DNA from: Macrostomum hystrix
Taxonomy: Eukaryota > Platyhelminthes > Macrostomidae
Length of the DNA stretch: 64,000 nt
Direction of reading: 5' to 3'
NCBI GenBank assembly: GCA_950097015.1
Contig: CATNEN010000003.1
Coordinates: forward strand, 12,939,001-13,003,000
A program made the position numbers and the translations under genes. Shown one piece after another: positions 23,601 to 33,100 of the stretch. Below the pieces are notes generated by a model. The model made no database searches. It had not been told where the DNA came from and was given only the letters and a program-made list of their open reading frames with translations. The first letter of the stretch is position 1; every line of letters begins with the position of its first letter.

Positions 23601-25997
23601 AACAGTTTTGTTAGAAAGCTAAATATATATTCCATGTTTTACTTGAAGCTTGTGTTTAACCCTGAAGCTTGTGTTTATCTCTGAAGCTTGTGTTTATCCC
23701 TGAAGCTTGTGTTTATCCCTGAAGCTTGTGTTTATCCCTGAAGCTTGTGTTTAACCCTGAAGCTTGTGTTTATCCCTGAAGCTTGTGTTTATCCCTGAAG
23801 CTTGTGTTTATCCCTGAAGCTTGTGTTTATCCCTGAAGCTTGTGTTTATCTCCGAAGCTTGTGCTTATCCCTGAAGCTTGTGTTTATCCCTGAAGCTTGT
23901 GTTTATCTCCGAAGCTTGTGCTTATCCCTGAAGCTTGTGTTTATCCCTGAAGCTTGTGTTTATCTCCGAAGCTTGTGTTTATCCCTGAAGCTTGTGCTTA
24001 TCTCTGAAGCTTGTGTTTATCCCTGAAGCTTGTGTTTATCCCTGAAGCTTGTGTTTATCCCTGAAGCTTGTGTTTATCCCTGAAGTTTGTGTTTATCCCT
24101 GAAGCTTGTGTTTATCTCCGAAGCTTGTGTTTGTCCATCTAGCTTGCATTTATCCCTGAATCTTGTTCAAAATGTTTATTTCATTAGAAAGCTGAATAAA
24201 TTATCTGTACTTTATAGCTGAAGCTTGTGCGTCTACGTGTTTCATCTCTCTGGTGTCTCATCTCTCTGGTGTCTCATCTCTCTGGTGTCTCATCTCTCTG
24301 GTGTCTCATCTCTCTGGTGTCTCATCTCTCTGGTGTCTCATCTCTCTGGTGTCTCATCTCTCTGGTGTCTCATCTCTCTGGTGTCTCATCTCTCTGGTGT
24401 CTCATCTCTCTGGTGTCTCATCTCTCTGGTGTCTCATCTCTCTGGTGTCTCATCTCTCTGGTGTCTCATCTCTCTGGTGTCTCATCTCTCTGGTGTCTCA
24501 TCTCTCTGGTGTCTCATCTCTCTGGTGTCTCATCTCTCTGGTGTCTCATCTCTCTGGTGTCTCATCTCTCTGGTGTCTCATCTCTCTGGTGTCTCATCTC
24601 TCTGGTGTCTCATCTCTCTGGTGTCTCATCTCTCTGGTGTCTCATCTCTCTGGTGTCTCATCTCTCTGGTGTCTCATCTCTCTGGTGTCTCATCTCTCTG
24701 GTGTCTCATCTCTCTGGTGTCTCATCTCTCTGGTGTCTCATCTCTCTGGTGTCTCATCTCTCTGGTGTCTCATCTCTCTGGTGTCTCATCTCTCTGGTGT
24801 CTCATCTCTCTGGTGTCTCATCTCTCTGGTGTCTCATCTCTCTGGTGTCTCATCTCTCTGGTGTCTCATCTCTCTGGTGTCTCATCTCTCTGGTGTCTCA
24901 TCTCTCTGGTGTCTCATCTCTCTGGTGTCTCATCTCTCTGGTGTCTCCTCTCCTTGGTGTCTCATCTCTCTGTCATGGTGTCTCATCTCTCTGCTGTCTC
25001 ATCTCTCCTTTATCGCATATTTCTACAGTCAATGCGGTCCGCTGTCGTCTGTAAGGTTCTCACTTTGGCCCGCTAGCTAAGTAGTTATTAAGCTACATAA
25101 CAGGCAGATAAAATTTTCAAGAAACGAAAGAGTTATTTCTTTTTTTTCCCGCAGTAATTAGCTAAAAATCATAACTAAAATGATTTACTTTGTGTCGTTG
25201 CGTTTTTGTGGGAATCTGGGAATTGTGGGAATAATAAAAATGATGACAGGAACTCTTAAGGTATAATCCTCAGTTTTTTGCTTTCTACTTTACACGGAAC
25301 TTTCGAGAACTATATAAGAATCTGAGCTGAAAAATTCTCACCATTTATTGGGGGATTATTCTGAATTCTGAACTGACCTTCGTCCTTGGGCTATTGAGTT
25401 GTGGTAATCTGTCATCGACATCCAAATAATATTATTTTCCTCATTTTGTGATGTGTTATGTCGGTAATAGCACGATGGAAGCAAAATAATTCTCCCAATT
25501 CCCAAATGGGAGATTCGGGCGTGGATGCAGTAAAAAGGGGAAGGATTTCTCGGCCCCAAAAGGCTTTGAATTATTTTTTGACTTAGGATTACCATATCCT
25601 GGGCCATTCCTATTTTTTCCTAAAAAAATAACACGCTATTTGCTAGACATACCGGACGCTTATAAATAATATATATTCAATCTATTCAGTTTGGGATATT
25701 CGAAATATATTATAGATCTGTGAAGACTGAGTTTACAAGTTACATATTGTAACTTCTATTTGTTGTACTTACAAGAAACTCCTTACTTATTGAAGAATAC
25801 CCGTGAAGGCTTTTTATAAGCATCAATAATATAAAAGAGTAACGAACATGCAAATAAAATGTCAGAAAATTCTAGTTAGATTTACCTTGCGCCATTCCGC
25901 TATCGATCAGCGTATTTGTAGCGTTGTTTGCCCCAGCCTTGATAACATTCTGCTGGTTGCCATTGTCAATCAGCTCTTTCCAGTTAGCAGGCGCCAT
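14699..25997 (-). CDS. Death-domain membrane receptor, p75NTR/NRADD-like, 373 aa model
   Basis: Firm exons: 17466-16948, 15554-15227, 14861-14699 (stop TAA). They join in phase through CTTG|GTGAGA with TTTCTAG|GC, and AGAT|GTAAGT with TTTCAG|C. They encode a Ser/Pro-rich juxtamembrane stretch, one membrane helix (LLPVYCGLLGCLIIGLVAWI, then basic KQMLRR), a polar linker, and a death domain from LLRELSDSRL through GWRRLAHELGLTQEELLLL to LRTWCQRP and LRRVGRTDALILF. An acidic/Gln-rich tail follows. The order helix-linker-death domain and the WRRLAHELG and LRRVGR.D motifs are closest to the p75 neurotrophin receptor. The 17466 acceptor (TCTCTCGCAG) shows that at least one exon lies upstream. A candidate first exon, 25997-25886 (ATG to CAAG|GTAAAT, 37 codons, with an NAT sequon), fits the phase but has no signal peptide. 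I saw no cysteine-rich exons in the 8.4-kb gap. The last three exons are secure; the first is a hypothesis. Confidence 0.72.
15555..16084. other. Intronic sequence of the death-domain gene
   Basis: AT-rich, no feature recognised. The following part of the intron is a decayed hAT MITE. Confidence 0.4.
16085..16612 (-). mobile_element. hAT-type MITE copy with internal 16-bp array
   Basis: Its flanks match the reverse complement of the intact MITE at 28621-29001: GGCACTCGAAGCTCCTAAAT on the left and CAATGCGGCCCGCTGTCGTC plus GTGGCCCGCT on the right. Terminal repeats are eroded. Between them lies a tandem array (about 16160-16515) of GTCTCATCTCTCCCGT-type units, about 22 copies. Confidence 0.8.
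17558..17815 (+). mobile_element. SINE-2 copy (tRNA-derived)
   Basis: Starts GTTGTAGCCTATAGTGGTCA (A-box region), B box GGGGGTTCGATTCTC, body AGTCCATGGACTGATCCC and CGCAATAGCTGCAGCTGTG, end CACATCTGGCTTTATT. The most complete copy of this family in the window. Lies in the first intron of the death-domain gene model. Confidence 0.82.
18100..19220. repeat. Minisatellite, 20-bp unit, about 56 copies
   Basis: Unit CCTCTCCCCTTCTCACTGTA, with a short form CCTCTACCTTCTCACTGTA, an AATGTA variant and CACTTCC variants that recur as a block (18520-18950), showing duplication of multi-unit segments. All three plus-strand frames stay open, an effect of the T/C-rich unit. Confidence 0.96.
19645..20162. 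repeat. Minisatellite, 23-bp unit, about 23 copies
   Basis: Unit contains CCACTCCCTCAGGCACCATT followed by CAG. Some units lack the four bases CACC or GCAC, giving 19-20-bp forms grouped together near 19930-20060. Confidence 0.95.
20163..21713. other. Unassigned intronic sequence
   Basis: No coding exon recognised on either strand. At 20940-21085 there are G/C-rich stretches in inverted arrangement (GAGAGGGGTGGGTGG versus CCACCCCCTCCTCTCC) that may be remains of a mobile element. Confidence 0.35.
21714..21918 (+). mobile_element. SINE-2 copy, truncated into a 44-bp array
   Basis: GGGATTGTAGCCTATTGTGG head, GGTCGGGGGTTCGATTCCC B box, AGTCCAAGGACTGAACAGG body. Similarity ends after CCTTCAGATG, where the tandem array begins. 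Confidence 0.8.
21919..23105. repeat. Minisatellite, 44-bp unit, about 27 copies
   Basis: Unit contains ATGGATACAGAGGATCGATA then TCAGCTGACACACTGCATGA and CCCA. Two diagnostic sites vary (GATAC/GATAT and TCAGC/TCAAC) and their combinations alternate, so the history of multi-unit duplication can be read. Indel-free over most of its length. Confidence 0.97.
23640..24165. repeat. Minisatellite, 19-bp unit, about 27 copies
   Basis: Unit TGAAGCTTGTGTTTATCCC with CTCCGAAGC and GTGCTTATC variants; it carries a HindIII-type AAGCTT in nearly each unit. It ends close to the MITE-derived array that follows. Confidence 0.95.
24235..25085 (-). mobile_element. hAT-type MITE remnant with hugely expanded 16-bp core
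   Basis: 24240-24960 is an almost perfect array of CTCATCTCTCTGGTGT (about 45 units). Its right flank, CAATGCGGTCCGCTGTCGTC and TTGGCCCGCTAGCTAA, matches the same part of the MITEs at 16.1 and 28.6 kb. The left half of the element is missing. Confidence 0.85.
25086..25885. other. Unassigned sequence downstream of candidate first exon
   Basis: An 83-codon minus-strand open frame at 25607-25356 has no recognisable domain and I do not call it. Otherwise nothing seen. Confidence 0.35.
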
Positions 25998-28900
25998 TGT
26001 ACCTGTTTCGCAGGAGCTTTGATGTCAGCCTCCTATCTGTTGCTATTTCTATACCTTTTTGACTCTATGGCAGTTAGTTGAAGCTTCGCTTGGCCTCTGT
26101 CGGCATCTTTGATGATAATTTATACAGCTTACCATATCTAAATCTGTTGTAAAATTGTTTCACAGTCTTCTATGAAAGCATTTCTATTGGTTCGCATGCA
26201 AATTTCTAGGTCCTAATCTAAGGAAGAAAGCTATCGCGATGATCTTATTGGTCCTTAGCTCTATTGTGACACAAGAAATGTAAATAAGCATTTAACTAAT
26301 CAATCTACTGCGATAAAGTAGTATACCAAGCAAATAATAGCTAAAAAATAACACGAGTAATATTGTTCTCTGTTGCATGCGATAAAAGACACGATTGGTT
26401 ACGGGTCTCAGGGTCTGAATCTCGCACTGAATATTCCGATATCGTATGCGTTGTCATGGAGAATATACTACGATGGGCTTGTCTCCCGTGGAGGCAAACA
26501 CCGAAAAACACAGAGAAAGTGTTCACACACTGTCTGATCAATGATGAGAAAGTCAGGACAGGTTCCGTGAGCCTGCTGATACATTCTTAATTTTCCGTAG
26601 TTCAGAAAATTAGGCGGAATAGCCACCTTTTACTGTCTTCGAAAAGATACTACGTCGATTATTTGTGTCGACGGCTATTACATCGTGAACGATGATAAAC
26701 TCGGGGGAGCTGCCGACGAATTGCAAACTAAAAAAATGCAATCAAAAGCAAAAGTCCTCAATCAAAAGCATGTGTGCGTTGCAGTATACAATTTACAGAC
26801 AACGCTGCAATACACGTACTGCACTGCAATTTCATGTTGTAAAGTTTAAACATTTATTAGGTCAATTGTCTCTAAAACCACATTTCATTTCAATTCCTAC
26901 GAGTCTTACAGATTCCTGAGACGGTAAAGAAAGAAAAATGAAACCCTTTTGTGGAAAATGAAATGTGAGCAATGTCAACAGAGATTTTTTATGCGGTGTA
27001 GGAATTTGACAAAGTCACGACAAAAGCTTTCAAGATTAAAAAACTCGATCTGCCTTATTTTCTTCGATAGCACATAGCGGGTGACGAGTGGCTGTAGCAT
27101 TTTTTTCTTTTCATTATTTAACTTCGTTATTGCACAAGACGACCTAATAAATAGGCCTACTTATCAAAGTTCGATCGACGGCTTTATTAAGCCTACTAAT
27201 AATTAATTCTTCATATTTAATATTGTGCTAGTAATCACCTACTTATATAGGCCTATATATATACAGTAGAGATAGTAAGGAATAGGCTAGGCCATACTGT
27301 GTCTAGACCTAGAGCCAGGGTAGCATGTATTATGGTTCAATAGACATATAAAATACAGGGAATTTCCTACATGGGCCATGGTCAAAGAAAGTTGTAATGT
27401 ATGTCAGAGCTGAGATGTACTAGCTATGGTATTTTGCTATTTAAAAAATAATTCTTTTTTTAGCAGCTTTTTGTTTGTTAAAAACATTTATGTGTAAATG
27501 TAAAGTGAGAGTCGCAATGACCGACGCGCACACAAGCATGGAGACAGGGGAGAGAAGGCAGACGTCATGAAGAATTTTCTTTCCAGTTGGAAGGTGCATT
27601 TAAAATCAAAAACAAAAAGAGCTAAATGTAGGTGACAAGACAGAAGAAGACACTTTTATGAACATTCTAGAATTTTAGAATAATTTGTAATTATAACTAC
27701 TAATACTAATCATGCATATTTGTATTAGCAAAAAGTAATGGCATGGCATTGTAGTGTTGGTGTTGGCATTGGCATAATCTGCATGTAGCAAGTTTGGCAG
27801 TCACTTTTAAATAGAAGTGTTGGAAGCATGTGAATAACAAGAAATGATTGACAAATATCCAAATAATTGTTTATATATCAAGGCTTATATAGGCCCCTAG
27901 TTTATAATTTTTCTCAAATGGTGGTAGTGTCTCTTTTAATCTATGAACATGCGATGTCTCCCACTCTTAGGCCTACAATAATTTAGCTTTTACTTGCCTA
28001 TAGGCCTATGACTAGGCCTATATGGTTCCTAGTCAGTTTGTCATCTGCTTTTTTGTCATATTTACTTTTGTCTCCAGCTTTTCAGATTGTACACTTTCTT
28101 ATCCAGCCAATTTGCAAATCTCAAAGTTACAGTTTGGTCAGTTCATCAACCATCAATAGAAACTAGTGTTGACTTGATTTATAATTGTCAATGTATATAG
28201 GATAGGCCTAGGCATATAGAAAACTGAGTTCAAACTGTGAGGTTCTAGTTCAAGGAGATCACAAATGTTTAAATTTATTTATTTAAATTCATAGAGTTTA
28301 AATTCATACCATAAAAAGAAAAGTGATTGTTATGATGTGGTATAGTTAGTTGCTATGCTTGTAGATAGACTAGGAAAATCTTGCTAAGTAATGAATTAAA
28401 TAACAAAGAAAACTACTAGGCTTCTGATTATTGAGATAGTCAATTCAAAACTCAAATTTCAAAATTTGAAATTTGCACAAAGCACAAAGACAGCAATTAA
28501 ACAATTGGTGGCATCAGTTTGCCATGTACCCTGCCTTAAATAATAGAGATGACAAAGTGTCTACAAGTCTTGGTCACTGTTATCTACCCTCTTATACCCT
28601 GGACATTTTATCATCTAGATCAGGGGTCGGCAAACTTTTTAGCGAGCGGGCCACGGAGAGAACCTATAGGACGACAGCGGGCCGCATTAACTGTAGGAAT
28701 ATGAGAAAGGGGAGAGATGACACACAGGATAGATGAGAAATAGGAGAGATGAGAAATGGGAGAGATGAGACACCAGATAGACGAGACAGGGGAGGGATGA
28801 GCCAGAGATGAGAATAGATAAGACTGGAAAAAGACGGGAGACACGGCAGAGATGAGACAGGGGAGAGATAATTAGACACAGGACAGATAAGACACTGGAG

Positions 28901-30127
28901 AGATGAGACAGGATACTATAGGTGGTGGAAGGGGCAACGTGCCAGATTTAGGGGCTTCGAGGGCTGCATCTGGCCCGCGGGCCGGAGTTTGCCGACCCCT
29001 GATCTAGATGACACAAAGCAGACAAAAAAGTGTCCAGGAACCTGACTCTACTAGGAATAGGCCTACCACACACTATTGGCCCTGAAAGTGCCATTTAAAC
29101 CCATCTTTGCTAGACCTAGCAATTTATCACTATAGTAGCCTCTCATTATCTACTATGAGTGAAACACTATCTAAAGCTCTGTTGGTAGGCCCTATCCTTT
29201 ACACCATTCATCAAGCATGTCATGTATCAAAGGGATCAAAGATTTGTTTACTTTCATATCACCTCTAATTATGTAGGCCGACTGAAGAAAAAAAAAACAC
29301 AATAAATATAAACACTAGGCCTAGGAACATTTCAAGATTAGCTACTAATGAGTAATGATAGTCTTAGTATGTTCTTTCGCATAGTGCACATAGGCTCATT
29401 TTCTCAACATCTCAGAGTTGATCTGTTTTTTAAACATATTAATTGTAATAATTAAAATGCAAGAACACACTTTTAACGTGTTTGACATTAGTTCACAATT
29501 ATACTCTTATTACAAACTGCTACATTATTGATTTTAGTTATACTTTGTTTATATATGTTCAAAGTAACTTCAGATATGGCAGTTGCAATGCCTTGTCAAA
29601 AAGCCACTGAAGGAATTTAGATGATCATGTCCTAAGAATCTGTTCAGAGCCATATTTTTTTTAATTACCTTAATTATTCCATGTAAGCAAAAGTAGTAGG
29701 TCTTAAACTCAAAAGATTGTAGATTAACATCTCCATCTAACCTATGCTTGTGTATATTATTTATATATTTGTCCTAATGTATATGATTGAAAAATACTGC
29801 TGTACTTTTTAAGTTTTTTAAGAGCTATAATACAAACAATAGTTTTTTAGCTCGTAATATTTTTTGTGGCAACTTAACTTGCATGAACATGAAATGTTTC
29901 ATATTTATTTATTTTATATCGGGATAAAAAAATTGGCTCTTTGCTAGACATTAAAAAAACGTTACTATGGTTTGATTTATAACTTTCTCACAAAAAATTA
30001 TTTGTTATGCGGCACTTTTCAGAGTTACAAGTGAAATTTTTCGCTGTGAAGGATTTACTCTGAAGACTATAATTTTTTACATGCCACATATTCGAACTCA
30101 TCTACTGAACAGTAGTCAAGTTAGTAC
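25998..30127. other. Head-to-head intergenic region
   Basis: It lies between the minus-strand death-domain gene model and the plus-strand E-Syt gene, so both promoters should be here. AT-rich and, unlike the rest of the window, free of minisatellites except the one inside the MITE. Between 27150 and 29330 AGGCCT-containing words (TAGGCCTA, TATAGGCCTATA) occur about ten times. No coding exon recognised. Confidence 0.5.
28621..29001 (-). mobile_element. Intact hAT-type MITE, 381 bp
   Basis: Terminal inverted repeats start CAGGGGTCGGCAAACT on both ends (16 identical bases). Flanked by a perfect 8-bp duplication, ATCTAGAT at 28613-28620 and 29002-29009, the target length of hAT transposases. The interior is a degenerate 15-16-bp tandem array of GGAGAGATGAGACAC-type units. 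No transposase. Strand is given to match the orientation of the copies at 16.1 and 24.2 kb. Confidence 0.93.
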
Positions 30128-33100
30128 ATGCAACCGTCAGCTAGTGAAAAGCAGGCCCAGCGTGTGGAGCAGGAGCTGCTAGATCAGATTATTCGCTTCT
30201 TTAAACTATTCGGCCTTGTTGCCGGAGTCTGGTTAATTGGCTACCTGGGCTTCAGTGTCACCTGGTTACTGGTGGCTGTACTAGCCTATGTCATCACTAG
30301 TCACATTAAGGCCCAGCGCAAGGCGCGAACCAAGGCTTGTCAAGCCGTTGCTAGGTCTAAATTCTTTGTATAATTCTAATTTGATTGCTGCGATTCTGGG
30401 ATCCTTAGATTTAGGACAGATCCTCATATTGAAAACATTTTCTCTCTTTGATACGCATCGCGATCATTTTGGGAGTTTTATTCCCAAATCCTCATTGAAG
30501 ATCCTCATATTAGAAATTTTTTATGCTCAGATCCGTAATGTCTTCCCAGATCCTCATATTAGGTATTTACTTCCACAAATTCTACGAGTAAATCCTCATT
30601 GTCGGATATTTTCTTCATCCTTATAAAGGGATTTTTCTTCGCATTACGGCATGGCACCGCCTAGGCATGCTATCCACCAGCTTCTTGCACATTTTCTGGC
30701 GAGATGGCAGCCCACGAGTGCTCAATGATACGGTACAGCTGGTCAGTGGAAGCTGGCTGCTGCCTCTGGATGTCCCGCTCAACCCAGTTCCATAGATTCT
30801 CAATCGGGTTGAGGTCTGGTGAGTGCGCTGGCCAGTCCATGGTGCGTATGTTGTTCTCAGCAAGCCATGCCTACACAACCTTGAAGGTGTCCTTGGGATC
30901 GTTGTCCTGCTGAAACTGCCAGCTGTTCACTGCACTCAGTGGCCGTGCATCTACTGCCTCTGGTAGGTGGCTGCTGAGGATGTCACGGTACTGCTGACTA
31001 TCCATGATGCCCTCAATGCGAGTTATTGGCCCAGGTCCAGCTCTGGAGAACGCAGCCCACACCCCACCCACCCCACAGCCCACACTGCCGCCTCCATGCT
31101 TCACGGTACCAATGGTGCACCTGGGATCGAATTCCTCGGCAGCGCACATACCGGCGGCCATCAGAACCGGTGCGGAAAACTTGCTCCCGTCTTTTGACTT
31201 ACTTGACTTATCTGCAGGGCGGTCCGACGGACGCAGCGGGGAGGCGGGAGTCGCCCATTCCGCTAATCCCTGAAAGACCCGCAATCGGCCGATGGCGCGG
31301 GGCCAGTCAGGGAGGTCCGTGTTCGGTCCTTCCTGCAGCTTGTTCCTCGCTGGGGAAGAAAGAGGCTCGTCTGGTAGCCCTTAGGAACCGGACGAGCCGC
31401 GGGATGTTCTCGGATCTGCAAACATCGTCCATTGATGGGTTTGGTCCGAGGTGATTGAGCCTCTCTCTGGTGAAGAAAGGGCAGTGGCAGACGAAGTGCA
31501 GGGCATCCTCGTCCTCAAGGTTGCAGAAAGGGCACAGCTCACTCCGGAGGTCTCCACGGAGGAAACAGTGTCTGGCGTAGCAGCCATGGCCCGTGAGGGT
31601 CATGGTGAGGGCCCGGATGTCCTTCCGGGTCTGGTTCAGAAGGACCTTCCGGAGCCGAGCGGATGGCACTGGAACTGCCGCTTTGGATTGGCGGCAGTTA
31701 GTGGTGCTTCTCCACCGGGTAAGATGGAGGTTGGCGGTCCAATCATTAATCTGACGATAAATGACGGTGCTCGGAATCGGAGCCGGGGGGGAGGGGCCCG
31801 GCGCAGAGCTGGCTCCTCCCTGCTTGGCCAGGTGGTCAGCAAGCTCGTTACCAGGAAAACCGGCGTGCCCTGGTATCCACTGAAGTCTGACGGTATTCTT
31901 ACCGGCCAGGTTATTGAGCTGCCGGACACAGTCGGAGACTGTCCGGGAGGTTGTGGTGGTGTGACAGAGGGCTTGCAGAGCAGCCTGACTGTCCGAGTGA
32001 AAGATGATAGTCCTGCCTGAGATGTTTTTCTCATTCAACTCCGCAGCGCAGGAGCTGATGGCCAGGACCTCGTTCTGGAAAACGCTCGAGGATTTTCCAG
32101 TGTGTTGGGCGTGTGTGGCGACAACACGTCCGTTGATAAGGATACAGACCCCGAAGCCAGCGGAGCCATCCTTCATGGATCCGTCCGTGTAGCAGTGGAC
32201 CTCCTGGGTGTTCCAGTGGTCGCTAACTTGGTCCCTGGTGGGGATGAGAACCTTAAAGCGCTGAAGGAGGTTGAGCGAGCACGGTTCACCGTCCGTAAGG
32301 ACATTGATTCCGTTGCTCGCACCCAAGTCTCTCAGGCAAAGGTCCGTGTGCGGCAGGAGCTTTCGCTTCGCTGCCGCTCGTTGGGGGACGAAGCGCACAC
32401 CGGCATCAAGGAGACGCCGGGCGGTTTTTGCCGCCTCCCCGCGGATAAAGATATCGAGCGGGAGGATGTTCAAGAAGGCGTTGAGGCCATCGAAGGGGGC
32501 GGATGGCGGGGCGCTCATGATCGTCCGACATGCGCGACCTTGCACTCTCCGAAGAGTCTCATGGCAGGTCTTAAGCTGAAGGGCACTAGCCCAGATCAGT
32601 CCGGCGTACGAGACAGCCGGCCTGACCATAGCAGTGTAGATCCACCATAGGCGTTTGGGGGTGAGACCCCACGTGTTGCCCACCGCCCTGCGCAGCTGCG
32701 CCAGGATCGCAAAGGCCTTTTTGGCTTTGGCATGGACATGAGGAGTCCAGCTGAGCCTGTGATCGAGCGTTATGCCCAGGCATTTAGTTTGCTTCTGGAA
32801 GGTGATGTCCTTTCCATACAGCTGCAGGGGGCGAATATGCCATTTGTTTTTGCTGGTGAACATGATCGCCGCTGTCTTAGACTCGGAGAGCTTCAGACCG
32901 CAGCGAGTTGCCCATCTTTCGGCGTTGTTGATAAAGTTTTGCAGAAGGTCTCGGAGGGCCTCTGGTACCGGGCCAGATGCCACTGCCGTAACATCATCCG
33001 CATAGCCGACCTTTAGGATGGGGTCTGGCTGAGAGTCTCGTAAGAGCTCGTCGATAACCATGTTCCAGAGAACTGGTGAGAGGACGCCGCCTTGTGGGCA

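Noticed and set aside
24225-25080. Three overlapping frames of about 275-283 codons (SSLWCLISLVSHLSG type)
   Set aside because: Produced by a perfect 16-bp repeat; the same peptide appears in every frame, as expected for a 48-base period.
25356-25607. 83-codon minus-strand frame starting MAQDMVILSQKIIQ
   Set aside because: No domain, no convincing splice sites in phase with the death-domain gene, and biased AT-rich composition; left uncalled.
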